Shown piece by piece: positions 23,321 to 31,143 of a stretch of DNA of 35,717 nt. How positions within the stretch are numbered: position 1 is the stretch's first letter; every line of letters begins with the position of its first letter. Origin of the DNA: Chloroflexota bacterium (GTDB lineage: Bacteria; Chloroflexota; Anaerolineae; Aggregatilineales; Phototrophicaceae); NCBI GenBank assembly GCA_011523735.1, contig WTGB01000077.1, positions 1 through 35,717 on the forward strand. The letters run 5' to 3'. Below the pieces are notes generated by a model. That model was not told where the DNA came from, searched no databases, and saw nothing but the letters and a program-made list of their open reading frames with translations. The position numbers and the translations under genes are program-made.

Positions 23321-24184
23321 ATGGCAAAACTAGGCGTGATTACTGACGGGATAAGCCGCGAATTTGAACATGCGCTGACGGTCATGAATGAGTTCGGCTT
23401 GACCCAGGCGGAATTGCAATTCCTTTGGGACAAGGAAGTTGGCGACTTGACCGATGCGCAACTCGATAAGACGCAAGGACTTGTCGCGGCGCATGGCGTT
23501 GAAGTGTCCTGCATTTCGCGCCATATCTTTGGCGGCTTGGCGCTGGGCGAGTTGACCGCGTCCTCGTCAGCCTATCAAGAGCAGCTGGCCGCGCTCGGAC
23601 GCTGCATCGGTACAGCCGAGGCGCTGGATTGCTCGCTGGTGCGAATCATGGCTTTCCGCAAGGAGATGATCCTCTTCGGCAGCAACGGCGCCGAACAGTG
23701 GAATGTGGCGACAGGCGCTTGGGAGAAATTGCGCGAACTGGTGAGTCCGGCGGTGCAACTGGCGGAAGACCGCGGCATCACCCTGGTGGTCGAGACGGGC
23801 AATAACGCCATGATTACCTCCGCCTGGCTCGCTCGCAAGCTCATCGATGAAATCGGAAGCGACCGGCTCAAGCTGCTTTGGGACCCGGCCAACAGCTTGT
23901 ATTGCACCGAGGCGCCCTATCCCGATGGCTATGAGACCTTGCGCGGTGTGCTGGGGCATATCCACCTGAAAGATGTGGAAGTCGATATCAGACGGGCGAC
24001 TGTCGTGTGCCGACAGTTGGGCACGGGGCAGATGGCGCCATATCTGCCGCAGATTGCGGCGGCGCTGAAGGCTGACGGCTATGCCGGCTCGATCTCGCTG
24101 GAATCAGTCTATCGTCCGCCCGGCGGGAGCTTCGAGGATGGCTTCCGCGCTTCCCTGCCCTTGCTGCAGGAAGTCTTCGCTTAG
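23321..24184 (+). CDS. Sugar phosphate isomerase/epimerase family (xylose isomerase-like TIM barrel)
   Basis: 287 residues. Metal ligands Glu158 (LVVETGNN), Asp188 (LLWDPANS), His215 (GHIHLKDV) and Glu261 (ISLESVYRP) are all in place. It is only distantly like the isomerase at 21352, so the two are not a recent duplication and probably act on different intermediates. It lies third in the plus-strand run after the HIBDH-family gene. Upstream of the ATG there is no strong SD (GAGATAACAAA), which suggests modest expression or leaderless-like initiation. Confidence 0.88.
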   Translation: MAKLGVITDGISREFEHALTVMNEFGLTQAELQFLWDKEVGDLTDAQLDKTQGLVAAHGVEVSCISRHIFGGLALGELTASSSAYQEQLAALGRCIGTAEALDCSLVRIMAFRKEMILFGSNGAEQWNVATGAWEKLRELVSPAVQLAEDRGITLVVETGNNAMITSAWLARKLIDEIGSDRLKLLWDPANSLYCTEAPYPDGYETLRGVLGHIHLKDVEVDIRRATVVCRQLGTGQMAPYLPQIAAALKADGYAGSISLESVYRPPGGSFEDGFRASLPLLQEVFA

Positions 24185-24204
24185 GGCCCCCGCCGCTACC
24201 TGGA

Positions 24205-24241
24205 CGGGGACCTTTGCGCTGCTTGAGCGACCCTGTCCCCG
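24205..24241 (+). repeat. Inverted repeat after the isomerase gene
   Basis: CGGGGAC (24205-24211) and GTCCCCG (24235-24241) form a 7-bp stem, with an inner CGCT/AGCG stem (24217-24220 / 24226-24229). It lies 20 bp after the stop codon at 24184. No T-run follows, so if it ends transcription it is not a classical Rho-independent terminator. Confidence 0.45.
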
Positions 24242-24264
24242 CCGATATCAGTGTTCAAAGCCTG

Positions 24265-24273
24265 TGCTATAAT
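24265..24273 (+). promoter_or_regulatory. Extended -10 promoter of the aldo/keto reductase gene
   Basis: TGC followed by perfect TATAAT (24268-24273), the extended -10 pattern, 43 bases before the ATG at 24316. No good -35, as usual for this class. It separates the reductase from the upstream run. Confidence 0.6.
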
Positions 24274-24315
24274 CGCAGCGCAATAGACGCCGCAAACAGA
24301 AAGCGAGGAAATCCT

Positions 24316-25176
24316 ATGCCTATCCCCAAGAAAGAATTTGGACGCACCGGTCACTTGAGCACGCGCACGCTATTCGGCGCGGCCGCTTTTGGCGATGTCA
24401 GCCAAGACGATGCCGACCGGACGATGGAACTGCTCATCGCCAATGGCGTCAACCACATCGACACCGCCGCCAGTTATGGCGATTCCGAACTGCGCCTGGG
24501 ACCGTGGATGGAGACGCGCCGCGCCGACTTCTTCCTCGCCACCAAGACAGCCGAGCGCACATACGATGGCGCCAAGCGCGAATTTGAGCGCTCGCTGCAG
24601 CGCCTGCGGGTCAGCGAGGTCGACTTGATCCAGTTGCACTATCTCGTCGGCGAAGCGGAGTGGGAAGTGGCGATGGGTCCCGGCGGCGTGCTGGAATATC
24701 TGCTGGAGGCGCGCGAGCAAGGTTTGGTGAAATATATCGGCGTGACCGGTCACGATGTCGCCATCGCGCGGATGCACCAGCGTAGCCTGGAACGCTTCAA
24801 TTTCGATTCCGTGCTGCTGCCCTACAACTACCCGATGATGCAAAACGAGATTTACCGCGCTGGCTTTGAAGAGGTCCTGAGCATGTGCAAGGCGAGGAAC
24901 TGCGCGGTGCAGACGATCAAGAGCCTGACCCGCCGTCCCTACCTCGCTGGTCAACGGACCCATCGCACCTGGTACGAGCCGCTTACCGACCAGGCCAGCA
25001 TCGACAAAGCCGTACATTGGGTGCTGGGCAATGAAGATGTCTTCCTGAATACGGTCGGCGACATCACCGTTCTACCCCTGGTGCTGGATGCGGCACACCG
25101 TTTCGAGGCGCGGACGCCGGAGGCTGAGATGCAGGCGCTGATGGCGGAATGGGAGATGGAGCCGCTGTTTGTTTGA
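24316..25176 (+). CDS. Aldo/keto reductase
   Basis: 286 residues, NADPH-type AKR barrel. The catalytic tetrad is visible: Asp49 ([10 protein letters not shown]), Tyr54, Lys77 (FLATKTAE) and His108 (LIQLHYLVG). N-terminus [17 protein letters not shown] is typical of the YghZ/Tas-like bacterial AKRs. It is slightly short at the C-terminus compared with 310-340-residue members. It would reduce an aldehyde or keto-sugar or oxidise a sugar in the neighbouring pathway. ATG 24316 has GAGG 8 bases upstream and a good promoter. Confidence 0.9.
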   Translation: MPIPKKEFGRTGHLSTRTLFGAAAFGDVSQDDADRTMELLIANGVNHIDTAASYGDSELRLGPWMETRRADFFLATKTAERTYDGAKREFERSLQRLRVSEVDLIQLHYLVGEAEWEVAMGPGGVLEYLLEAREQGLVKYIGVTGHDVAIARMHQRSLERFNFDSVLLPYNYPMMQNEIYRAGFEEVLSMCKARNCAVQTIKSLTRRPYLAGQRTHRTWYEPLTDQASIDKAVHWVLGNEDVFLNTVGDITVLPLVLDAAHRFEARTPEAEMQALMAEWEMEPLFV

Positions 25177-25205
25177 GCGGGTCCGACAATATCTCCCCCT
25201 GTGAA

Positions 25206-25940
25206 CTATACCAAGGCGGCCATGATCTTCTGGATCTGCTCGGCTGAAGCGTAGGTGCGTGCAAATTCGCTGCGGGCTTGGCCCATTAACGCACGCGCAT
25301 TGCGATACCGCATCGGGCCATTGACCGTTTCCCGCGCGGAAAAATGAAACGTTTGCGCGCCGGTCCCTTCAGCGATGCGGCGGATGTTGCCCGGGTGGAT
25401 GCCGGCGCCGGGCATGATGTCAATTCTGCCCGCTGCCCACGCGCCCAGTTCGACAATCAACGGCATACCCTCTGCTGCGCTTGGGGCTTGACCTGATGTG
25501 AGCAACGTGTCCACACCAATGTCGATCAACTCAGCCAGCGCCGTCCGCGGATCCCGGCACATATCAAAGGCGCGATGGAACGTGACGCTCAACGGACGTG
25601 CTGCGTCGACAAGCTGGCTCGTCCGCTCGCTGTCCACATGGCCGTCCGCCATCAGAACGCCGAAGACCACTCCCTGCGCGCCAGCCGACTTCACTGCGTC
25701 AATGTCACGCAGCATAACCTCGAATTCGGTGTCGGTGTAAAGGAAGTCGCCGCGACGCGGCCGGATCATGATGTGGACCGGAATCTGCAGCCGCTCCATG
25801 GCCAGTTGAATCATGCCGGGCGACGGCGTAATGCCGCCGATGCCCAGGTCGGCGCAGAGTTCAATGCGGTCAGCGCCACACTCCTGCGCCATCAGGGCGG
25901 ATTCCAGCGAGTCAACCGCGACTTCAAATTGATAGCGCAT
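25206..25940 (-). CDS. cutC: CutC family protein (copper homeostasis protein / TIM-barrel)
   Basis: 244 residues, the usual CutC length. Family markers are the N-terminal FEVAVDSLESALMAQECGADRIELCADL, GGITPSPGMI, IPVHIMIRPRRGDFLYTDTEFEVML and GVVFGVL. CutC is annotated as copper homeostasis but its structure is a TIM barrel and its biochemical role is unsettled. Here it sits 3 bp downstream of the PfkB kinase gene and in line with the class II aldolase, so a sugar-metabolism role in this operon is at least as likely as copper handling. Confidence 0.93.
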   Translation of the reverse strand: MRYQFEVAVDSLESALMAQECGADRIELCADLGIGGITPSPGMIQLAMERLQIPVHIMIRPRRGDFLYTDTEFEVMLRDIDAVKSAGAQGVVFGVLMADGHVDSERTSQLVDAARPLSVTFHRAFDMCRDPRTALAELIDIGVDTLLTSGQAPSAAEGMPLIVELGAWAAGRIDIMPGAGIHPGNIRRIAEGTGAQTFHFSARETVNGPMRYRNARALMGQARSEFARTYASAEQIQKIMAALV

Positions 25941-25943
25941 GGA

Positions 25944-26876
25944 TCAAGAGTAGGGGATCAATTCGACTTGAGGCAGGAAACGCTGCATATCGGCGACTTG
26001 GTAGTCGGCGGTGCCCGGCTGCAAGCAGACCGCCGTCGCCGTCGCGATCCCCAGGCGCAAGCCCTCCTCAATTGGTCGCTTGTGGTGGATGGCCTGCGCC
26101 AAACCGGCCAGCACGGCATCGCCCGCGCCCGCCGGACTGCTGACATTGACCCGAATGGGCGGAATCCGATAGCCCCGGTCCTTCAAGACAGCCAGCGCGC
26201 CGTCCGCCCCCATAGTGATGACCACCTGCGTACCTTGACGCTCTAAGATGTCTTTGCCAGCGGCGTAAAGTTCTTCGACCGTGCGCAGCTTGCGACCGGC
26301 CAGGGCGGAAAGCTCATGCTCGTTGGGTTTGATGAATGTGGGACCCGCCTTCAAGCCCGCTTCCAGATTTGGCGGCGCGGCATCGAATATCATGGGCACC
26401 GCCCTCGCTTTCGCCAACTCAATCGCCTCAGCGTAGAATTCCGGCCTCACACCAGGCGGCAGCGACCCGCCGGTGATCAGGACCGATGCCCCATCCAACG
26501 CTTTGATGTAACGCTGTCGCAGCGTGTCAAGCTGCGCCGCTGTCACGGACATGGAAGCGGTGGTGATGGTGGTGTGTTCGCCGCTGTGCTCGTCGATGAT
26601 GACGGTATTGATGCGCGTCTCGCCATCAGCGGCGACGAAGTCGGTCCTCACGCCCTCGGCCTCCAGCATGGCTTTGACCTTGTCGCCGACGGCTCCGGCC
26701 GCCAAACCCAGCGCCAGACTGCCCACGCCCATGCGCCCGAGGATGAAGGAGGCGTCGGTTGGTTTGCCGCCCATGCTGTGGTAAGTGCGCCTGGCGCGAA
26801 TGGTCGTATTCGTCACCAGCCGCGGGACGAATACGGTGAGGTCCAGTGTGGTATTAGGTGTGAGGGAGACGATCAT
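25944..26876 (-). CDS. PfkB-family sugar kinase (1-phosphofructokinase / tagatose-6-phosphate kinase-like)
   Basis: 310 residues. The hexose-phosphate branch of PfkB is indicated by the N-terminus VSLTPNTTLDLTVF and the GGKPTDAS box at 36-43. The C-terminal signature SSPAGAGDAVLAG carries the GAGD anion hole and catalytic Asp253. In the first box the common GGKGxNxA pattern has Pro for Gly and Asp for Asn, which may mark an altered substrate. ATG 26876 is chosen; it is 5 bp after the class II aldolase stop. The product would be a sugar phosphate that the aldolase next to it could cleave. Confidence 0.9.
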   Translation of the reverse strand: MIVSLTPNTTLDLTVFVPRLVTNTTIRARRTYHSMGGKPTDASFILGRMGVGSLALGLAAGAVGDKVKAMLEAEGVRTDFVAADGETRINTVIIDEHSGEHTTITTASMSVTAAQLDTLRQRYIKALDGASVLITGGSLPPGVRPEFYAEAIELAKARAVPMIFDAAPPNLEAGLKAGPTFIKPNEHELSALAGRKLRTVEELYAAGKDILERQGTQVVITMGADGALAVLKDRGYRIPPIRVNVSSPAGAGDAVLAGLAQAIHHKRPIEEGLRLGIATATAVCLQPGTADYQVADMQRFLPQVELIPYS

Positions 26877-26881
26877 TGCGC

Positions 26882-27574
26882 TCAATCGCTATCGAAGTCC
26901 GCGATGGCGCTTTCCATGGCCGCGCTTTCCTCCCGCAGCAGCGGGCTGGCGCCGAGATGCTGCGACATCATGATGATGTAGGCATTGGTGTCGAGGCGCT
27001 CAACCGCGTCCATAGCCGCTGGCAGATTCTTGCCGATCAAGAACAGACCATGCCAGGGCGCGAGGGTTCCGGCGGCATGTTTGGCGATCATCGCTTCCCG
27101 TCCGCGCATGGTGGCGACGATGCGCTCGCCCAGCTTGGGGCTGTGCGCCGGCGCGTATTCGATGACCGGCGTCGTGCCGAATTTCCGCGTGGCTTCCATC
27201 ACTGGCGGCAGCGGCAGATTGGCGCAAGCGAAGACAAGCAGGTTGCGCGGGTGGCAGTGGATGACGGCGCTGCCGTAGTCGCTGAAGTTCTCGTGCAAGC
27301 CGAAGTGCACCGCGATTTCTCGGGTCAGCGCGCCGTCGCCCTCCAGTATCTCGCCAGCGCGGTCCACCACCAGCACATCCTCCGGCTCAAGCTGCCACTG
27401 CTTATTCTGCCCGGCGAGAGTGGGGGACATACAGAAGACATCGCCGACGCGCAGGCTGATGTTGCCGCCGCCGGCATCGGTCAAGTGGCGGTCAAAGAGG
27501 ATGCGGCCGATTTGCGCCACCAGCTCGCGCCCGGCACGCACTTCGTCTGTCAGGGCAGCAACCCGCTCCATCAT
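26882..27574 (-). CDS. Class II aldolase/adducin family protein
   Basis: 230 residues, the size of fuculose-1-phosphate or rhamnulose-1-phosphate aldolases and OtnC-like decarboxylases. Zinc ligands are His106 and His108 (VIHCHPRNLL) and His175 (APWHGLFL); Glu87 (LTREIAVH) is the expected general base; GGNISLRV forms the phosphate loop. It cleaves or decarboxylates a phosphorylated sugar or sugar acid. It starts the minus-strand operon aldolase-PfkB kinase-CutC. GAGGG precedes ATG 27574 by about 9 bases. Confidence 0.9.
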   Translation of the reverse strand: MMERVAALTDEVRAGRELVAQIGRILFDRHLTDAGGGNISLRVGDVFCMSPTLAGQNKQWQLEPEDVLVVDRAGEILEGDGALTREIAVHFGLHENFSDYGSAVIHCHPRNLLVFACANLPLPPVMEATRKFGTTPVIEYAPAHSPKLGERIVATMRGREAMIAKHAAGTLAPWHGLFLIGKNLPAAMDAVERLDTNAYIIMMSQHLGASPLLREESAAMESAIADFDSD

Positions 27575-27606
27575 TCGCAATTCCCTCGCATATCCGACAT
27601 AATGCG

Positions 27607-27629
27607 ATTATAACGACAGGTCGTTTAAT
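27607..27629 (+). promoter_or_regulatory. Palindromic operator over the Fe-ADH -10 box in the divergent gap
   Basis: AACGAC-AG-GTCGTT (27612-27617, 27620-27625) is a perfect 6-bp-arm palindrome flanked by ATTA and TAAT. It overlaps a plus-strand TATAAC (27609-27614). The gap separates the divergent aldolase and iron-dehydrogenase genes, so one repressor could control both. No regulator gene is adjacent. Confidence 0.45.
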
Positions 27630-27652
27630 GGCAATCTTGGAGTGGGGCAAAC

Positions 27653-28810
27653 ATGTCATTTGATTTCGCCACCGCGGCGCGCATCATCTTCGGCGATGGC
27701 AGCGCGAGGCAACTCCCGCAACTCGCCCGCGAGTTGGGCAGCCACGCCCTGTTGGTCACAGACAGCTTTCAGCCGCCGTCGGTCGGCGAGCTGATCGACG
27801 CGCTGGGGGAAACCGATCTGCCATTCACGCGCTTCCCCGTCAGTGGTGAGCCAAGCGTCGAGGTTATTGATCAGGCGAAAGAGGCCGCTTTGCGCGCTGG
27901 CTGCGATATGGTGATCAGCATCGGCGGCGGCAGCGTGATTGACAGCGGCAAAGCCAGCGCCGCTCTCATCCCCAACGAGGGCGCGGTCATCGATTATCTC
28001 GAAATCATCGGAGCCGGGCGGAAGCTGGACGCGGCGCCCCTGCCTTTCATCGCCCTGCCGACTACGGCCGGCACCGGCGCCGAAGTCACCAAAAACGCCG
28101 TGCTCGGTTCGAAGGCGCAGCGCGTCAAAGTCAGCCTGCGCGATAATCGCATGTTGGCTGACATTGCCTTGGTCGATCCCGCGCTGACGCACTCCGTGCC
28201 GCCGTCGGTCACCGCCAGCACCGGCATGGACGCCTTGACCCAGGTGCTTGAGCCTTACGTCACGCGCATGGCGACGCCGCTCACGGATGGCTTCTGCAGC
28301 GAGGGCTTGCGCCGGGCGGGCCGATCGCTGCGGCGCGTCTATGAAGAACCGGCTAATGCCGCGGCACGGCATGATATGGCGCTGACGAGCTTGCTGGGCG
28401 GCTTGGCGCTGGCCAATGCCAAGCTGGGCGCGGTGCATGGCTTCGCCGGCGTTTTGGGCGGGATGTATGGCGCGCCACACGGCGCAATCTGCGCGGCGCT
28501 GTTGCCGCCGGTGATCGAAGCCAACATCAAGGCGCTGACGGAACGGCAGCAAGACAATCCCGCTTTACGGCGCTATGATCAAGCGGCTCAGATTCTATTG
28601 GACGAGGGTTCGGCGGATGCGAGCGACGCCATCGACTGGATCAGCGAAACCAGCCGACTTCTTGGCATCCCCGGGCTGGGGAACTATGGCGTGAAAGCGG
28701 AAGATTTCGCTGAGATCGTCTCCAAGTCGGCGGCAGCCAGCAGCATGAAAGGCAATCCGATCGAACTCACTGCTGAAGAGTTGACGGCGATTCTTCGAGC
28801 GGCGCTCTGA
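27653..28810 (+). CDS. Iron-containing (group III) alcohol dehydrogenase
   Basis: 385 residues, the standard length. The NAD-binding GGGSVIDSGKASAAL and TTAGTGAEVTKNAVL are typical. The metal-site region contains DPAL (Asp), AVHGFAGVLGGMYGAPHGAICA with the two histidines, and the glycine-rich loop before them. It oxidises or reduces short polyols and aldehydes such as lactaldehyde, glycerol or maleylacetate. In the context of the divergent aldolase it could reduce the aldehyde released by the aldolase, as FucO does in fucose breakdown. It is followed 12 bp later by a TolB-like gene. Confidence 0.92.
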   Translation: MSFDFATAARIIFGDGSARQLPQLARELGSHALLVTDSFQPPSVGELIDALGETDLPFTRFPVSGEPSVEVIDQAKEAALRAGCDMVISIGGGSVIDSGKASAALIPNEGAVIDYLEIIGAGRKLDAAPLPFIALPTTAGTGAEVTKNAVLGSKAQRVKVSLRDNRMLADIALVDPALTHSVPPSVTASTGMDALTQVLEPYVTRMATPLTDGFCSEGLRRAGRSLRRVYEEPANAAARHDMALTSLLGGLALANAKLGAVHGFAGVLGGMYGAPHGAICAALLPPVIEANIKALTERQQDNPALRRYDQAAQILLDEGSADASDAIDWISETSRLLGIPGLGNYGVKAEDFAEIVSKSAAASSMKGNPIELTAEELTAILRAAL

Positions 28811-28822
28811 GGGGACAGCAAG

Positions 28823-29797
28823 ATGCGCGGGGCAGCCGGTCAAGAATTACGAAGGCGAGTCGTGACAAGTTATCTGCTGCTGGTCGTCAGCCTGCTGCTG
28901 GTCGATCAGTTGTGGTCGCCGTCTGAGGAAGCGATAGGCGAACTGATATTCATCTCTGATACCGACTCGGTCGACGCCGGGCGCGATTCCAATTCGGTCT
29001 ACCGCATCGGGACCGACGGGCGTGGTATGAAGCGCATCGTCGGCTCCATCCCGCATGGCGACGGCTACCTCCGCACAACGGATATCGACTGTGAACGCGC
29101 CTCGCAGCAACTGGTGATCGCCAGCCATCGGCATGATCTCAACGGCTTCCACCACAGCCTGCTCGATGGCTCGCTGCTGCATCTGGATGAACCGAAGACG
29201 GGCGAGCCGCTGACGGCACTGCGGGAAATCGCGCTGGCCTCCGATGGCGCTGGGGTTCTCGTGTCGCGCGAGTATGGGGAGCATTCGCCGCCGCGCTTCG
29301 GGCTGGCAAGCGGCGATCTCATGAATCGGCTCTTCACCAGCATCAAACTACCGACGGCGGAGCGGTCATATGTGTCGCCGGATTGGGCGCCGGATGGGCG
29401 GCGGATTTCCTACATCATTGTGGAGCAGGCAGCCGATGCGCGCGCGACGTATAAGCTGGCGGTCGCCAAGCCGGATGGCAGCGGCGAGCGGATCATCCAC
29501 GAATCTAGCTGGCTGATGTCAGACCTCACCTGGTCGCCCGATGGCGCCTGGTTGACCGCGGTCATTGGCGCGCAGGTTTATACCATGTTGCCAGATGGCA
29601 GTGGCTTGACCCGCGTGACCATGCATCATACCGGCGCGACCTCGCCGCGCTGGTCGCCGGACGGACGGTGGATCAGCTTCGTCGCGCCTTCGTCATATCC
29701 GGGCTTTCTGCAGTTGATGCTGTTGGATACTGACGGAAGCGGCATCCGCCAGGTCGCCAATATCCGCGGCGCTGTGGTCAACGGCTGCTGGGTGTAG
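28823..29797 (+). CDS. Membrane-anchored TolB/PD40-like beta-propeller protein
   Basis: 324 residues. An uncleaved-looking N-terminal anchor follows a basic start (RRRVVTSYLLLVVSLLLVD, residues 11-29). The rest carries PD40 propeller repeats: FISDTDSVDAGRDSNSVY, YVSPDWAPDGRRISYIIV, DLTWSPDGAWLTAV, SPRWSPDGRWISFV, and repeated PDGSG turns (KPDGSGERI, LPDGSGLTRV, TDGSGIRQV). Propellers of this kind are binding scaffolds. The gene is 12 bp after the iron-dehydrogenase gene on the same strand; a functional tie is not obvious and may be chance. Confidence 0.83.
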   Translation: MRGAAGQELRRRVVTSYLLLVVSLLLVDQLWSPSEEAIGELIFISDTDSVDAGRDSNSVYRIGTDGRGMKRIVGSIPHGDGYLRTTDIDCERASQQLVIASHRHDLNGFHHSLLDGSLLHLDEPKTGEPLTALREIALASDGAGVLVSREYGEHSPPRFGLASGDLMNRLFTSIKLPTAERSYVSPDWAPDGRRISYIIVEQAADARATYKLAVAKPDGSGERIIHESSWLMSDLTWSPDGAWLTAVIGAQVYTMLPDGSGLTRVTMHHTGATSPRWSPDGRWISFVAPSSYPGFLQLMLLDTDGSGIRQVANIRGAVVNGCWV

Positions 29798-29831
29798 CCA
29801 GGCGCTGGTTGCTCTAGCGAGAGGGCAAGCG

Positions 29832-31022
29832 CTAGTGAGACGCGCCAAGTTGACGCCTTGGAGCCAGCAGCGCGTAAATTACCACTGTGCCCGCTATCAG
29901 TAGCGCGCTCAAACCGAGCAGCGCCCCGCCATAACCCAAGGCGGCAATCGCAAAGCCGCCGAAGACCGGTCCCGCCACCTTGCCGAAGTTCTGCAGCATG
30001 CCGATCAGACCCATGCCCGCGCCCAGATGCTCGGGACTGATGCTTTGTGAGACCAGCGCTTTCGCCGCGGGGAAGATGAGCGCCTGCGCCAAGCCCGTCA
30101 ATAGCGCCGGCAAAAGGAAGAGCGGACCATCGTCCAGCGCGCTCACCAAGGGCAGCGCAGCCGCCAACAGCAGCATGCCCAGGCTGATAGCTGGCAAGTA
30201 CCCGACCCTATCGCCCAGCCGGCCGCAGAAGGGCTTGCTGAGTACGTGAGCGGCTTCGCTGAGGCTGAAGTAAAAGCCGACCAGCGCGATACTCAAGCCC
30301 GCCTCCAGCGCATAAATCGGCAAGAAAGCTTTGAGCGTATACAGCGCGATGAAGGTGACCGCCTCCAAACCGCCGGTGAGCCAGACAGCGGGGCTGTTGC
30401 CGCCATCACGAATCGCGCTGAAGATGTGGGGCAAGAGACGCTGGCGCGGTCGTTTGCGAGCTTGCCTCGGACGCGTCTCCGGCAATTGCAGGACGGGCAG
30501 GAATATCACGCAACTGATCAGCCCGATGGTCGTGAATACAGCGACGGGATCGAGCGACAGCAGGAGCCAGCCCGCCAGCGCCGGTCCCGCGATGTAGCCG
30601 CCGCTGCGAGCCATCTCGAACCAGCCGATATCTTCCGCAATCTGGTTATTACGTGCTAGGTCGGCGATGAAAGCCAAGGTGACGGGACCGTAAATCGCTG
30701 TCGCCAAGCCATGCGCGAGCCGAATGACGAGCAACTGCTCTGGCGTTTGGATGAAACCGTAGAGGAAGGGCATGAAGGCGAAGAAGCCAGCGCCGATCAG
30801 CAGCCAGATCCGCCGCCCCCAGCGATCGGACAAGATGCCAAAAAGCGGCTTGAGGAAGAGTCCCGTCACGGTCGAGACGGAGACGATCAAGCCCAGAAAG
30901 GCGCCCGACGCGCCCAAGGCGGCAGCGAATATGGGCAGCAGCGGCGTCTTGCCCATCTGATAGGCCGAGCGCGCGATGAAGTCCGCCAGCATCAGGAAGA
31001 GGAAGGGTTTGGAGCGTTTCAT
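29832..31022 (-). CDS. Major facilitator superfamily transporter (drug/sugar MFS)
   Basis: 396 residues with about twelve TM segments. The MFS motif A in the loop after TM2 is LFGILSDRWGRRIWLLIG (about residues 61-78), and its relative in the second half is FCGRLGDRVGYLPAISLG. This is the DHA1-like antiporter pattern, often efflux, though sugar carriers also carry it. No SD is convincing at the ATG (CTAAATG). The 121-bp gap to the upstream BNR gene on the same strand holds a family A repeat. Confidence 0.9.
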   Translation of the reverse strand: MKRSKPFLFLMLADFIARSAYQMGKTPLLPIFAAALGASGAFLGLIVSVSTVTGLFLKPLFGILSDRWGRRIWLLIGAGFFAFMPFLYGFIQTPEQLLVIRLAHGLATAIYGPVTLAFIADLARNNQIAEDIGWFEMARSGGYIAGPALAGWLLLSLDPVAVFTTIGLISCVIFLPVLQLPETRPRQARKRPRQRLLPHIFSAIRDGGNSPAVWLTGGLEAVTFIALYTLKAFLPIYALEAGLSIALVGFYFSLSEAAHVLSKPFCGRLGDRVGYLPAISLGMLLLAAALPLVSALDDGPLFLLPALLTGLAQALIFPAAKALVSQSISPEHLGAGMGLIGMLQNFGKVAGPVFGGFAIAALGYGGALLGLSALLIAGTVVIYALLAPRRQLGASH

Positions 31023-31049
31023 TTAGCCACGTTTGCCGCAAGGGATTTC

Positions 31050-31124
31050 TGTAGGGGCGGCCTATCAGGTCGCCCGATAACTGTCACACTGTTTCGACGG
31101 GCGACCCGCTGGCTCGCCCCTACA
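31050..31124. repeat. Family A palindromic element, best copy
   Basis: Arms 31050-31076 (TGTAGGGGCGGCCTATCAGG then TCGCCCG) and 31098-31124 (CGGGCGACCCGCTGGCTCGC then CCCTACA) are 27 bases each with five mismatches, around a 21-base loop. It fills the gap between the BNR and MFS genes, both minus strand. No reading frame is inside. Confidence 0.75.
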
Positions 31125-31143
31125 TCGTAATTCGCGGAGAGAT

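Noticed and set aside
22243..23514. 423-residue minus-strand open frame
   Set aside because: Runs opposite the HIBDH-family and isomerase genes and across a family A repeat; the Asp/Arg/Ala-rich text has no domain.
27656..28552. 298-residue minus-strand open frame
   Set aside because: Antisense to the iron alcohol dehydrogenase gene, whose motifs are complete.
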